DNA from: Linepithema humile
Taxonomy: Eukaryota; Arthropoda; Insecta; Hymenoptera; Formicidae
DNA length: 64,000 nt
Assembly (NCBI RefSeq): GCF_040581485.1
Contig: NC_090134.1
Location: forward strand, 6,696,001 to 6,760,000
Direction of reading: 5' to 3'
The notes below the pieces were generated by a model. It made no database searches. It worked only from the letters and a program-made list of their open reading frames with translations, and was not told the origin of the DNA. Of this stretch, positions 26,825-37,688 are shown piece after piece. Position 1 is the first letter of the stretch; every line of letters begins with the position of its first letter. A program made the translations under genes and the position numbers.

Positions 26825-28061
26825 ATATCGAGGAATAATACTTGCTCTACCTATCAAGCGCCTAACGATGTGCGAAAATCCTGGATCGCCAGCTGATTTT
26901 AAAACTGACCCCAGGTCAGTTCTATAGCTAGATCCGTAGCCGTTTAGTAGCGCTTTTATTCTGTTGGTTTTTTAAACAATTTTGCGTGTGGGAGAAACGA
27001 ATTCGAGAAACTTTTACAATTATTATTGCATAACGCGCGATTTGTTGTTCGATGAAGCTTTTTGTCTATCTCGCATCCTGCGAGACAATGATATTCTCAA
27101 GATTAATAATTATGCGCGTTTGTAAGATCATCCGGTATATTCTACACGATTTCTCGATTAGGGAACATATCCGTCGGGATATTCAATATACTTCGAGTAG
27201 TGACGCTTTGTCAGCACGTTTTCGCCTACGCGGCATAGTCACCGCATTATACATTGCGCGCTTAATGTCAGGTGGTGATGGTAATGACGCTTCTCTTCTT
27301 CTATTTTCTTCATCTGTCTCATGGCAAAATTAATCGCCATGGCACGGATATTATATTTTCGCCAAAGTAATTGTTGGTACATTAATTTCATTTCGAATCA
27401 AAATCGCATCGCTTTGCTTCGTGACTAGCGTAACACTTCACAGTTTCACGATATCATTTAACTCTTTCGTTACGTACGGACCGTAATACATCACTGCTAC
27501 ATGACAGATTGAAATAAATCAGTTCTCAAAGCGATATATAGTCGCCCTTGATGTGTAACGAGTGTCAAGCACGTGAACGATTATCGTCGTCTTTCTGTAG
27601 CGAGAGAGTTATGATGAATTCGAACGTGACGCGAGCGTCCGTGCGATATGCGCGTTTTACCATGTGTATCACTCTGCGACAGGTGATCTACTTTCGTTGG
27701 AGATAAAGGCGAGAAGGTTCTCCGTCATCTCTCGTCGTCGCAGACTCCGTCTATCCGTCCACCCACGAGTTCCACGGAAGAGTCAACGAACCCGTGGGTG
27801 AAGCCGCGGCACGAACGAGGTAAGTTAACGTTTCCGAATGATCATTAATATTAACAAGCGCGGCAATAAATTTCAAAATTTACAATTTGCAAACTCATCG
27901 ATTCGATATTTGCTATTCGAGCGAGACAGAGGTAACCGCGCTGCGAGATACGATGATTTCGAGCTCGAATTTCGCAACTCACGATCTTTATTCAATTCCC
28001 GTCGCTTTTTAAATTACAAATGGCTCCGTGTACACCCTATGTTGATGATTCATTCTTTCAG

Positions 28062-28203
28062 GACAATACGGCTGGCGCTGCTTGGTGTGCCCAAGTGACG
28101 ATCAGAAATAGTACGTCCCCAAAAGACATGGGCACCCGCGGATCGAACCCCGAACTAGCGACTCCCGGTTTGGCGTATTTCACCTCTCCGCGTCACGGCC
28201 AAT
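28062..28203 (-). mobile_element. Possible tRNA-derived SINE (minus strand)
   Basis: On the minus strand, GGGGTTCGATCC (28151-28140) matches a Pol III B box. Thirty-one bases upstream, TGACGCGGAGAGG (28195-28183) resembles an A box, which is tRNA-like spacing. The T-stem does not pair well, so it is not a working tRNA. Downstream the body runs to about 28062 and ends in a GAAT-type tail (AAAGAATGAATC). A fragment of this unit also reads as an open frame on the plus strand, which I attribute to the element. Target duplications were not identified. Confidence 0.45.
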
Positions 28204-29636
28204 CTTTTCGTAAAAGCTGTGAAATCAAGTGCCAAATAAGCCGTAGATTAAAAACATCTCTTCCACGCGAGCGTAAGTTAAATCGTTATTCCGAAATATA
28301 TAATTGTGTGTTAATATTAGAGAGATATCTACGCCCAGAGAAATCGGATTGCGCTAAACGGATGTGCCCTTGCCGAACGGATGTGCCCGAAATGCATCCC
28401 ACTGAATTCCTGACGAATCTTTGCCATGTTGAAACTTAAATGCGCGTCCCGACGCAGATTTAAATTTGAAATGACGATGAAGGGGATTTTGCGCGAGCGA
28501 ATTTCGGATGACACGTAACTCAGGTGTATCTCAAATTAGCGCGCGGCCCGCAACGTTACGATGCATACGTGAACAATCGACAAAGGCGTGTCTGTGCGGC
28601 GTCACTCGCACGGAACAAAGATTCTACTGTATCCGTATTAGCGATAGCGATTATCGGAGCTTCTGCTATATCTCTATCACACTATACACCGCGTGCAGAA
28701 TCGTTTGAGTAATCGTAGGAAAGTATATATACATATCACGGGGAATGCATAAAGAAATATCCCTCAACGAATCAATTCGCTCGCCTGAATATCTTCCTCC
28801 AGTTGTTTTCTTACACGCAAATTTCACGCGATCAAGTGTACAGTAAAAATTACATATCGAATTGAATCGAGAAACAACCGCGATGCAAACTGCAGAATAG
28901 TCTTTCACGAATCTTAACTTTTTTCACGAATATTAACGAAACTAAACTCCAGGCTTGAGCCTTTATACCCGAAAATATACGTGTACGCGCGTGCTTCCGC
29001 ATTTAATCTTTATTGATTATATACAAGAGAAAGAGAAAGAGAGTTGGTACAATATGTATTAGAATATAAGCGACGTGCCTCTAGTCCTAGCCTCGTCGAG
29101 CACAATGAGTGCGCTTTAGTATGTATTGATCTTGAGTGACGGTAGATTTAGTGTCTTTAGTTTCGCAAGAAGTGTGTATATTGAAAAGCGCTTACCCGTA
29201 TTTATACTATGTAAATTTTCGAAACGGAACCGACTCGGTCGTGCTCGATCGACCGCGACGGCGGATTCGTCTCACTCCGAGTCGTTTCGTATATACAGAG
29301 TTGATTTTATTCGTCATGTGTATCTGCAAGAAACGTAATCTCGAATAAAATTGTCTACCTTAGATTTTCCGTCTCTCATCACTCCATCGTTAATCATCGC
29401 GGCAGATAATTGGATTCAAAAATTAAGCGAGACAAAAGCAAAAATTACGACTTCTAACTTCTTATATCTAATCTGACGTTTATATGCATGCAAAGTGCAA
29501 TTGCATTTTTTTAATTGTGGCTTTCTGTATTTTTTATTTTACATAAGAAAATCTTAAGAAATATTAATTTAATTCAATCATATTTCAGACAAATTGATAT
29601 TTACTGCTACTTATCGTCTATCGTCCGTAATGTGCT

Positions 29637-29951
29637 CTACTTAGCTACGTTTTTCCGAACGGTTTTGGATTGAGATGAATTCTCAGGGCTCTTCTGATGT
29701 TCATCGAGGATCCCTCGCTTGGTATAAGCAGAGGACGCGGCGGCGCTCACTAATAAAGACGGCAACGTGCATTCCATGTAACGAACCCTCTCAACGAGCG
29801 CGCTACGCCTCCTCTCCAAGGATGCGTTTCTCTTCTCGTAATTCTTCAGCATTTGCTTCCAATAACTCTCTTTATCGGTAGCGGCTTTATTCGCGGATCT
29901 ATCTATATTCGTGCTCGTTGTAGCTACTGGTGTCTTCGCGAGATCAGCCAT
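29637..29951 (-). CDS. Small unrecognised basic/coiled protein, 104 residues
   Basis: Single-exon frame on the minus strand starting MADLAKTPVATTSTNIDRS. The middle is a helical, Arg/Lys/Glu-rich stretch around WKQMLKNYEKRNASLERR, and the C-terminal third is Ser/Lys-rich. A minus-strand AATAAA lies at 29538-29533, 100 bases past the stop, supporting a real transcript. The start codon is only 380 bases from the oppositely oriented start at 30332, so the two probably share a bidirectional promoter. No domain, signal peptide or membrane segment is evident and I do not recognise a family. Confidence 0.65.
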   Translation of the reverse strand: MADLAKTPVATTSTNIDRSANKAATDKESYWKQMLKNYEKRNASLERRRSALVERVRYMECTLPSLLVSAAASSAYTKRGILDEHQKSPENSSQSKTVRKNVAK

Positions 29952-30331
29952 TGTTCACAGAAATTTGGACAAATTGAGATAATTCAGGTTACCGGACGAA
30001 TAAATTCAATCGTGAAGCTTGCTAACAACGAGAATAAATCGCATCGATTTTCGAGGAATTAATAGTATGTTCTTTTTTAATGCCCGAAGCTAGCCGAAGT
30101 ACGGAGCTCACACATGTACGCGGTTCTCGTTTGTGTGCGTCTACGGTTGCTCGTTGTTTGGGTTTTCAATCTGGCAGCTCTAATCGGAAGCGACATGGTG
30201 ATATGAAATGGTGTGAAAATGGCTCGACGTTATCGGATACTGCCGATTAGAATCCCTTCGGGAACAAACCACCGTCTCTATCGCCTCAGGCTAACCCAAA
30301 TTTACGCCGAATTCACTTCAGATTAGAGACG

Positions 30332-33261
30332 ATGGGGACAACATGCGATGCGAAGGATATTGCAAAGCATCGTCCGTTTGCCATCGCGATTCCATCGACA
30401 GACTTTACGCATTCGCGATCCGGAACGAATCCTTACCCCGCATATCGCTTTTACAGGGAAACAAAAAAGTCTCACGGTTTTCCCGTGCTCAACAGCAATC
30501 ACGATCAACAAGTAAGTAACATTTTCTCTTGTATATTTATGTATTGAGAATGCAATATTTTATTTAAAAAAAAAACAATCCCCAATTTCATTATTAAACA
30601 ATTATTATATCGTCCAATTAATGCGATAATTGTAATTAATACACTTGAGTCTATATCAGAGGAAAATAATCAACCTGTAACAGATCGCGGCACTCCACGA
30701 TTTGTTGCGAGTGATTAAGGAAGCCGCGGTAAAACTGAGACAGTTGATCGATATAAATGAACGGCGGAAGGATGGTCCGGATTTCCGATACGATCGAGTA
30801 ATGAGAATTTTATTCCAAAGTATAATTGTGTGCGCCGGAGAGAGATAAAAATTGAGAATAAAGTAGCAAATAATATGTTGTTAGCAAGATAATCCTGGAT
30901 CAGAGCTCGCGACTACATCCTCCTCGGTTTGCGTACTATGCGGCATTACGCTTTACCCGAAGGATTCCTTGGAGGAATCATGGCGATTCACACACGATAG
31001 AGAAAAAACAAATGCTTACACTCGCGATTCTGACATCACGTCGAGAGACCTTGACAGCGTCTTTTCTAAAACGAACTTGTACAAAGCCGCCTCACCCATT
31101 AAAATAGATAAAAGTAAGAATAATTCTTTTCTCATTCGTGGAAGGGTTTTTGACTGTCCTCGTTAAAAAAATTACTACAACATTGATGTGTGTACGAAGG
31201 ACAGGAAGAAATTATTCCGAAAAGCCGACAATCGGCTGACTCAAGCAGCGACGACTTAAGATCGAAATTATTATTCATACGACGAATTTCTTCCGACAAG
31301 ACCGCCTGTCAAATATGTGAATCTCAAAGGCGTGATAATCAAAATCCAAAATATGCTGGTAAGTTAAAAAAAAAACATAGATTTTATCTCTAGAAAATGT
31401 AGTTCTGCTTCCGCCTTTTTGATTCGCAAAAGCGGATTACCAATAGATGCAATAGATGTTATTTATAAACGATGACTATTGTACACTCGAAATAGCCGAC
31501 GAACGCAGATATAAAGCCGATGTGGCATTAAAACCAATTAAATTAACGCAGCAAAGTCCGAAAAGGACACCGCCCACGATTCCCCCTACTCAGGACGCAT
31601 CGACGCTTACTCACGAAATGGTAATTCGAATTTATTATTCGTCACTCAGAAAGAATTGTTCGAAAATAACTTAAGAAGCAAAGCCGTACGCGTTTGAGCA
31701 ATTCCAAAAGTTTGATACTTCCATATTTTTGTAGAGAAAAATTCAACTTGAAAATTGATCAAAGAATCTGCTATTAATTTTTTTAATAGTTAAAAAATTC
31801 GGCGGACCAAATGCTGCTTGCCATCGAAAGAGTTAAATCTATTTTTTCATTAATCAATAACATTGTAAGACAAGTCTCAAGATAAACAATTGTGGGCTTA
31901 TCTCAGAAGTGCTAGGTTCTTAGCTTTCGAACTCGTAAAAATATTGATAATTAGGCGATAAAAAAATTTTACTACTACTGATCAGCTGATCAGCTGATCA
32001 TAATAACGTAATAGTTACGTAATACTATTTTGCACGCACCGCGGACGCTGCATTTATTTAAAATCCGACGGATTTTTTTGCAGAAACTTTTTAATTCGTC
32101 AAAGAATTGACATAGCGACATGCGGCAAAAACAGATTTTCCGTGCTTCGTTTAGCAGATACCGATGTTTATTATTTTTGCTAATTTTCTAGGTACATAAA
32201 CGGTCTTTAAAGAAACATCTTATGCGCGATTTTTTTTATTTATTTATATTTTTATCATAATTTTATTTATGTCGGAATAATGTATATATATTTTGGATAT
32301 ATTGATTTGAGTAATTTAATATAAAATTCGAACTGTATATTCAATCAGCTTGAATACGATAATTAGTGACAGAAATGCAAGATTAATTATACGGAATAAT
32401 TTTCAGTTGTGTCCGTGCGCGTGTGGATTGCTTACAAAAGAAATCGAAAGTGAAGTCTCTATCGAGTCATTGCCTATGCTGAAGGAAAAGCTTATTAAAA
32501 CGTAGAATATTACATAAACCTTATAAATTTGTTTTTCCTATTAAATCAAATGTTATAAACTCAAGTATAGAATTGATATTATAAAATACCTTTTCCAAAG
32601 TACACAGCTACAATTGTAAAACGATGCATCGTATTAATTTTTTAGCAAGCTTGAAGAATTAGGTCTTTATTTGGATTCAAAAAAGACAGCGGATAGGAAA
32701 ATGCATGATATTGCACGAAAGGCGAGGAAAACTACGACGCAGGAGTTGGAAAAACATGTAAATATTGAGCACTGGAGGACGGAAATTACGCAACAGCGAT
32801 TACAAACGCAAGTCGAGGAGTTGCATAGAAATATTCGCTTTTTCAAGCAGGAAAATGAATACATTCGATGCCTCGTGGAACAATGTCGCTATTCATCGGA
32901 GAAAACAAAGGTTTCGAAACAACTTCTACCAATCACATATTCTGGTGAGAAATTTTCTAGCTGCATAAACGGTCTTTAATCCAGAGACGTCCCACGTAGT
33001 CGATTTTTTTTCAATTTTTAATCGAACATGCGGAACATGTGATATTGTGGACAGTTATTTTTAGGACTCACGACAGCAATTAAACAGTTTCGAGCTAAAT
33101 ATCACATTAAACAGGGAATAATAACCACGGTGACCGAGATGCTACGAGGTTCCATAAATATCCAACAGATTGCCGGGAAACTGTTAGCGTTTGTCGAGTA
33201 TTGGTATCGGGACTCAAACAGGTGCTTTAGACGCAATATCGGTAACGCACGCTACCGTTAA
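30332..33261 (+). CDS. Unrecognised coiled-coil protein with two CxxC motifs
   Basis: Exons proposed: 30332-30511, 30684-30797, 30885-31113, 31200-31358, 31456-31620, 32650-32944 and 33065-33261. All joins are in phase except between the fourth (ends phase 1) and fifth (only opens in phase 0); a small exon may be missing or the gene may be damaged there. The protein begins MGTTCDAKDIAKHRP. Exon 2 encodes a helix (LLRVIKEAAVKLRQLIDI). Exon 3 has CVLC, exon 4 CQIC, which together could bind zinc. Exon 6 is a long coil (ARKTTTQELEKHVNIEHW onward), and exon 7 another helix ending before a stop at 33259. The acceptor at 32649 is the second of two closely spaced AGs. An acceptor just before the ATG suggests an upstream 5' UTR exon. 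No known family is recognised. Confidence 0.62.
31979..32000. repeat. Perfect 22-bp palindrome of GATCAGCT units
   Basis: TGATCAGCTGATCAGCTGATCA equals its own reverse complement and consists of overlapping 8-base units. It lies within the intron between the fifth and sixth proposed exons of the coiled-coil gene. Confidence 0.85.
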
Positions 33262-33737
33262 ATCCTTTATAAAAGAGTCAATATTAATAACTTCTTTCAG
33301 TATAATAACGGCGTATGAGCCATCCGCTTCAAGAACGGAACTGTCATCAAATTCCGTGGTATTCAATGTTTATTAGACATTTGCATTCAATCATCTTCGC
33401 ATAAGTCGCGAACAATATATGCCAATATAAATACAATACATAGCTCACTTTTAACGTAGCAAACAATTTAAAATTTTTTCGCACATATTACGAATATAAA
33501 ATCATAATTAAAACTTCTATCTCTTCACTGCAATCGTATTAAATTACAGAAGCGAGAAATTTGTGCACATTTTTTTCCTTGCACGAGTGTACATCAAAAC
33601 AAATTAATTTTTCCATCACTCGCTAATATATGCAAAGAAAACTGTTTTATTTCGTGTAGCTTGAGAAGAAATTTGGCACGATTTTCGTTTCCCGAATAAT
33701 TGAATATGATTGCAGCATGGGGAGTTTTAAGAGCGCG

Positions 33738-35107
33738 TTATATCGATTTGTTGCTTGCGCGCGGGATGTAGAAGAGCTTCCGGCGATCAACCAGATCCTC
33801 CAAAGCATTCAGATCGGGCAGTACGGACGGGATTTCGAAGGGAAGACGCCCGATCGGCGGCGCTTGGCTGGAGCTAGAGAGACGGGCGTTCGCGTCGATC
33901 TCGTTGCGACTGCTGGGTGTGTAATACGCCTCGGTGGACGTCGGCTGTTTCGGATAGTAAGGATCGTATTCCAGTTCGTTCGGCATCAGCGGCTTCAGGG
34001 AGAGCGTCAAGGCGTGCACGGGAATCTCCGTGGTGGGAATCTCCTTGTCATCAGTCGGTTGAGCGTTAATCTGGATCGACCTCAGGGTCTCCGAATACGG
34101 ATGATAGTCACTGTTGTAACTTGAGGAGGGAGATTTCTCACGCGGAGAAGGCGAACGCTGGATAACATCCGGTAACGCTGTCGTCCTCGCGGGCGAGGAA
34201 TTCGAGGTCGGCGCGAACGAACGGCTGGGATACGCGCTGCTCTTGTCTCGTGCAAAAGCGCGAGTCGCCGATGACGACAAAGATTGCCTCGGCGACTGGT
34301 TTGGCTTATTGTTACGTGGATTCCAATTATTGATACGCTCGATAGGCGCTCGCGTGGTGGAAACTGCCAGGCCATTCTTCGAATTAGCGTTCCATTTCGC
34401 GGTTTGTCCAACCTGGTTTCGCGTCCGGTCCTGCTCTCTCAGAAATAGACTCGCGCGGAACACGAGGCCGGGCTTATTGGACGCGGATTTTTCAGGCTGT
34501 TGAATCACCTGAAAGAAGCGTGAGAACGATGGCCGATGATCGTCGAATGGATCAACAGACGCGATCGGGGATCTTATCGCTTTATCCTTGTCGGCGTTCT
34601 CATCTGAATATTGAGCTGACTGATAGGCGGGCGCTTGGCAGTCGACGAGATGAGCGTGATCGCATATCAAGGCATCCTGGCGAAAAGCCGTCTCCTCGGG
34701 ACACCGATAACTGAATTTGTTCCCGTGATCGTCGCACGTATGGTACACTCTGCAATTCGCCTCGACGTCGGCGTAAAATCCCATAGGCCGATTGAAGCAG
34801 GAAAAGTTCGTTTTGACGGTTGGCGGCGTGGTATTCTGCGTAGGCGAACAATCATAATTGAATCGTTCGACAAAAACAACGTTTGTTCGCGATTTTTGAG
34901 AACCGAGACAATGCAATGTGTATTCTAACAAGCCTACGCACACTCTTCCTCGCTTCTGACGGTTCTCATTGATACATATAAATAATTGGATCTAACGCCT
35001 TAGCGCCTGCAATTCTCATTACTTACAAAAACTTCTTCAGTGCGGACAGTGGCGATGAATAATGCGTATCGTAGAAGATAAAATTGTAGAATCCGGTGAA
35101 ACGCCAT
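33738..35107 (-). CDS. Secreted one-domain chitin-binding protein (CPAP1-like, CBM14/peritrophin A)
   Basis: Two minus-strand exons, 35107-35027 and 34835-33738, join in phase 0 across a 191-base intron and give 392 residues. The first exon encodes a signal peptide: MAFHRI, a hydrophobic core QFYLLRYALFIATV, then TEEVF. The mature protein soon has one CBM14 domain (about residues 38-93) with six cysteines spaced C-x14-C-x5-C-x10-C-x12-C-x7-C and aromatic GFY and CRVYHTC motifs that contact chitin. The remaining ~300 residues are Ser/Pro/Asn-rich and probably disordered. One chitin-binding domain plus a long tail is the layout of CPAP1 cuticle proteins, which act in the extracellular cuticle or tracheal matrix. 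A minus-strand AATAAA lies at 33651-33646. A run of about 15 A directly precedes the ATG. Confidence 0.85.
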
Positions 35108-36556
35108 TTTTTTTTTTTTTTTAACGAAAGTTTAATGTACCAAAGAATTACGTTCGTTCGAATTACGCGAAACGTAATAGGAGCACCGCTCCCATCGTCT
35201 ACACGGCGATGAAACGAGTTCTTCAAGTGAAAGTAACGCGAAGATGAGTCTAGGGCCTGTCTCTCCCTCCTCTTATCCTCTACTTCCCTCTCTTTACCTT
35301 TCTTAACAACGTATCCTGTTTTTATTACCTATTGTTCCCTTCGCGATTGACCCGCGAGGCAAATCGAGAGTGGCGAAAAATAAAGTGACAAGTATCCCGC
35401 ATGAAAGGATTAATAGCGAAATGTCAATGTCTATAATCCTGTACACTTATCCTATATATTTATCTTCATTTTTGTACTTTCACTTTTTACGGCTTTCAAT
35501 ATTGCTCACAGGTGATAAATTGTGCACATTTGTGCCTATTTATCTTTCTCTTTTAGGTACACTATTATATATAAAAATGTCTCCAACAAGCAAAATATTA
35601 GTAGAATGACAATAGTTGTGGTTTTAATTAATTGCAATAAATTCTTATCAAATGCACCTATGGATTTATATTTTATGTGCAAAACTTTCATACGTATTAT
35701 AACAATAGATTGCAAAAGTTGAGTGATTTTTTTCGTTTCTTTTTCTTTAAGTTAACTTATAAAATCTATAATTCGCGACAGAATTCGAGATAGAAATCTA
35801 TTTACAATTTTAATAAAAAACATGTAAAAGAATCGAAAAACATATATACAGTAATATTTCCTTTATATTACACGGCATTATAAATTATAAATGGAATTCT
35901 GTCACAAATTATAAATTGTTTGAAGTTTAAAATAGACTTTACTGCCGAAAATACAAGATTAGCGATAAGCTATTGCTTATAATAAATATATAAGTATTTT
36001 AGTATACTTATTTAACATTAAATTATAAGAATTACATATATTATATTATATTATAGTAAAGTGCATGCGACTTTTTTCTTTTACTTTTTTGTCGAAAAGA
36101 GCGCGCTTGCAGCTGACGGACAGCGTACATCATCTAACGATAGCGTGCGATGTTAGATAGCTAAAACTGATGGTAATGTCACCGTTCACGTTACGATCAC
36201 TTTAATGTTCCAACACGTTGCACTAGATAGCGCTTGCTGCAAACACGTTCAGTCGTAGTGTTCTTCTGAACGCAGTCTACATTATGCATGTTGTAAAATC
36301 GTTTGCACGAGTCAAACCTCTTTGGTACGTTGCGAGTCACTGATATTAAAGTCGCTGCAGTTTCGCGACCATTCGCGACACGATGTTCAGCATGCGGCGT
36401 TTTAATTGCGAGTTCTAAGGCCAATTGCCACTGCTGATTATTCATCATCATTTCCGTCTATCTTATTAATAATTCGACGATAATTTCCGCTCATTTATTT
36501 TGCCCTCTTCATAGATTTATTTACCAAATTCACAAAGTAAAAACTAACCCGACAAA
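35108..36556. other. Intergenic region between divergent CPAP1-like and PRELI genes
   Basis: Holds the 5' flanks of two diverging genes. Pyrimidine-rich sequence at 35.25-35.35 kb, then AT-rich DNA to 36.1 kb, then a less AT-rich 36.1-36.5 kb block that is the likely PRELI promoter. Short frames on either strand are unconvincing. Confidence 0.45.
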
Positions 36557-37688
36557 ATGGTGAAATACTATGAGAACACTACGATTTTTCAATTTGATTG
36601 GACTCAAGTTGTTCGAGGATTCTTTCAAAGGTATCCGAATCCACACAGGTATGTAGATACATTACATCATATTGTACCTTTAATATCTAAAATCTTACAT
36701 AATGCACAAGTACTAATACTAATACTCCAATTTACAGCGCACATGTTCTCAGCGAAGATACGATCTCAAGAGAAGTTAAAAATGGAAAACTTTACTCCAA
36801 ACGACTGTTGACGAAAACTAACAGAGTACCCAAATGGGGTGAAAGATTTATCAGCAAAAATATTGTTAAAATTGTGGAGGAAAGCATCGTTGATCCAGAA
36901 GCAAAAACTTTGACTACCTACACGAGAAATTTGGGATATACAAAAGTTATGGTGAGCTAATCCATATTAATCAACAAAGAAATATAAATTAATATAAGAC
37001 AACAAATATTTTTGTTCCTAAAGTAAATTCTATTTTTTTATTGTTTCACAAATTTCATTCAATAATAAATGAAACTATCATATTTAAGGGATATCTCATA
37101 TTTGTAAAATCATCTTTTACTTACAGATTCTTTAATCTATTTGATATTCAGTTTTTCTCAACAAAAATATTAAAGCATTAATTATTTTAAAATTACAAGT
37201 GATTATAATTGTTGCTAATTATTTGCATATTAGGTATGCTTCTAACAAAAGTGTTTTTTTTTCAGAGCATTGTGGAAAAAGTAGTTTATGAAGTTTCAGA
37301 AGAAAACCCAGAATGGACAGTAGCCAAAAGGTCGGCATGGATTGACAGTCAAGTATTTGGTTTCAGCAGGGCAATTCAAGCCTTTGGATTAGATCGATTT
37401 AAGAAAAATTGTACTAAAATGGCAGAAGGCTTCAATTATGTTCTCACAAATATGTTTCCTCACACAACTCAATTTATAAATCCGAAACTTTCTCAGATGA
37501 GTTTCTCTATGCAAGCAGGCCATAGTACAGACGATAGCGTTACAACAAAACCAAGTCTCGCGGAAGATTTGCAACATTCATTACAGGGTAAAGCAGAGAA
37601 AGTGAAAGATGCTGCCAAAAAAGGTACAGACTTAGCAAAACAAAAAGCAAGAACGATATATGCGGCTTGTCAGCCAAACCAATCATAA
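36557..37688 (+). CDS. PRELID1: PRELI domain-containing protein 1, mitochondrial
   Basis: Exons 36557-36648, 36738-36951 and 37266-37688 join in phase 2 then phase 0 and give 242 residues (human PRELID1 219). The start MVKYYENTTIFQFDWTQV and the YPNPHS..HVLSEDTISREV block are typical of the PRELI/MSF1 domain, which spans about residues 1-172. LYSKRLLTKTNRVPKWGERF and a later AWIDSQVFGFSRAIQAFGLDRFKKN also match the family. The C-terminal ~40 residues are a Lys/Ala helix (KAEKVKDAAKKGTDLAKQK). PRELID1 with its TRIAP1 partner moves phosphatidic acid across the mitochondrial intermembrane space for cardiolipin synthesis (family knowledge). The Drosophila orthologue is preli-like. Gene is complete. 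Confidence 0.94.

Larger units (their letters stand above)
26364..29636. other. Spacer between JAKMIP-like gene and the small minus-strand gene
   Basis: Contains the 3' UTR of the preceding gene, a GA microsatellite near 26.8 kb, a GC-rich block at 27.6-27.82 kb ending in a strong donor (27819, GAG|GTAAGT), and the SINE-like segment at 28.06-28.20 kb. The donor at 27819 may be a 5' UTR exon for the gene whose ATG is at 30332, since an acceptor (CACTTCAG) lies ten bases before that ATG. No coding exon is supported. Confidence 0.4.

Noticed and set aside
28128..28203. Functional tRNA gene on minus strand
   Set aside because: The Pol III box motifs are present but T-stem pairing fails and no clean acceptor stem can be drawn; better read as a SINE head.
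28020..28439. 139-residue open frame on plus
   Set aside because: Its first half coincides with the SINE-like segment on the other strand; no continuation in frame into another exon.
33717..34124. 135-residue plus-strand open frame
   Set aside because: Antisense shadow of the chitin-binding protein's low-complexity tail.
35023..35226. 67-residue minus-strand frame through the A-run
   Set aside because: It cannot join the chitin-binding exon in phase and lacks a signal peptide, whereas the alternate frame starting at 35107 gives a signal peptide and exact phase.
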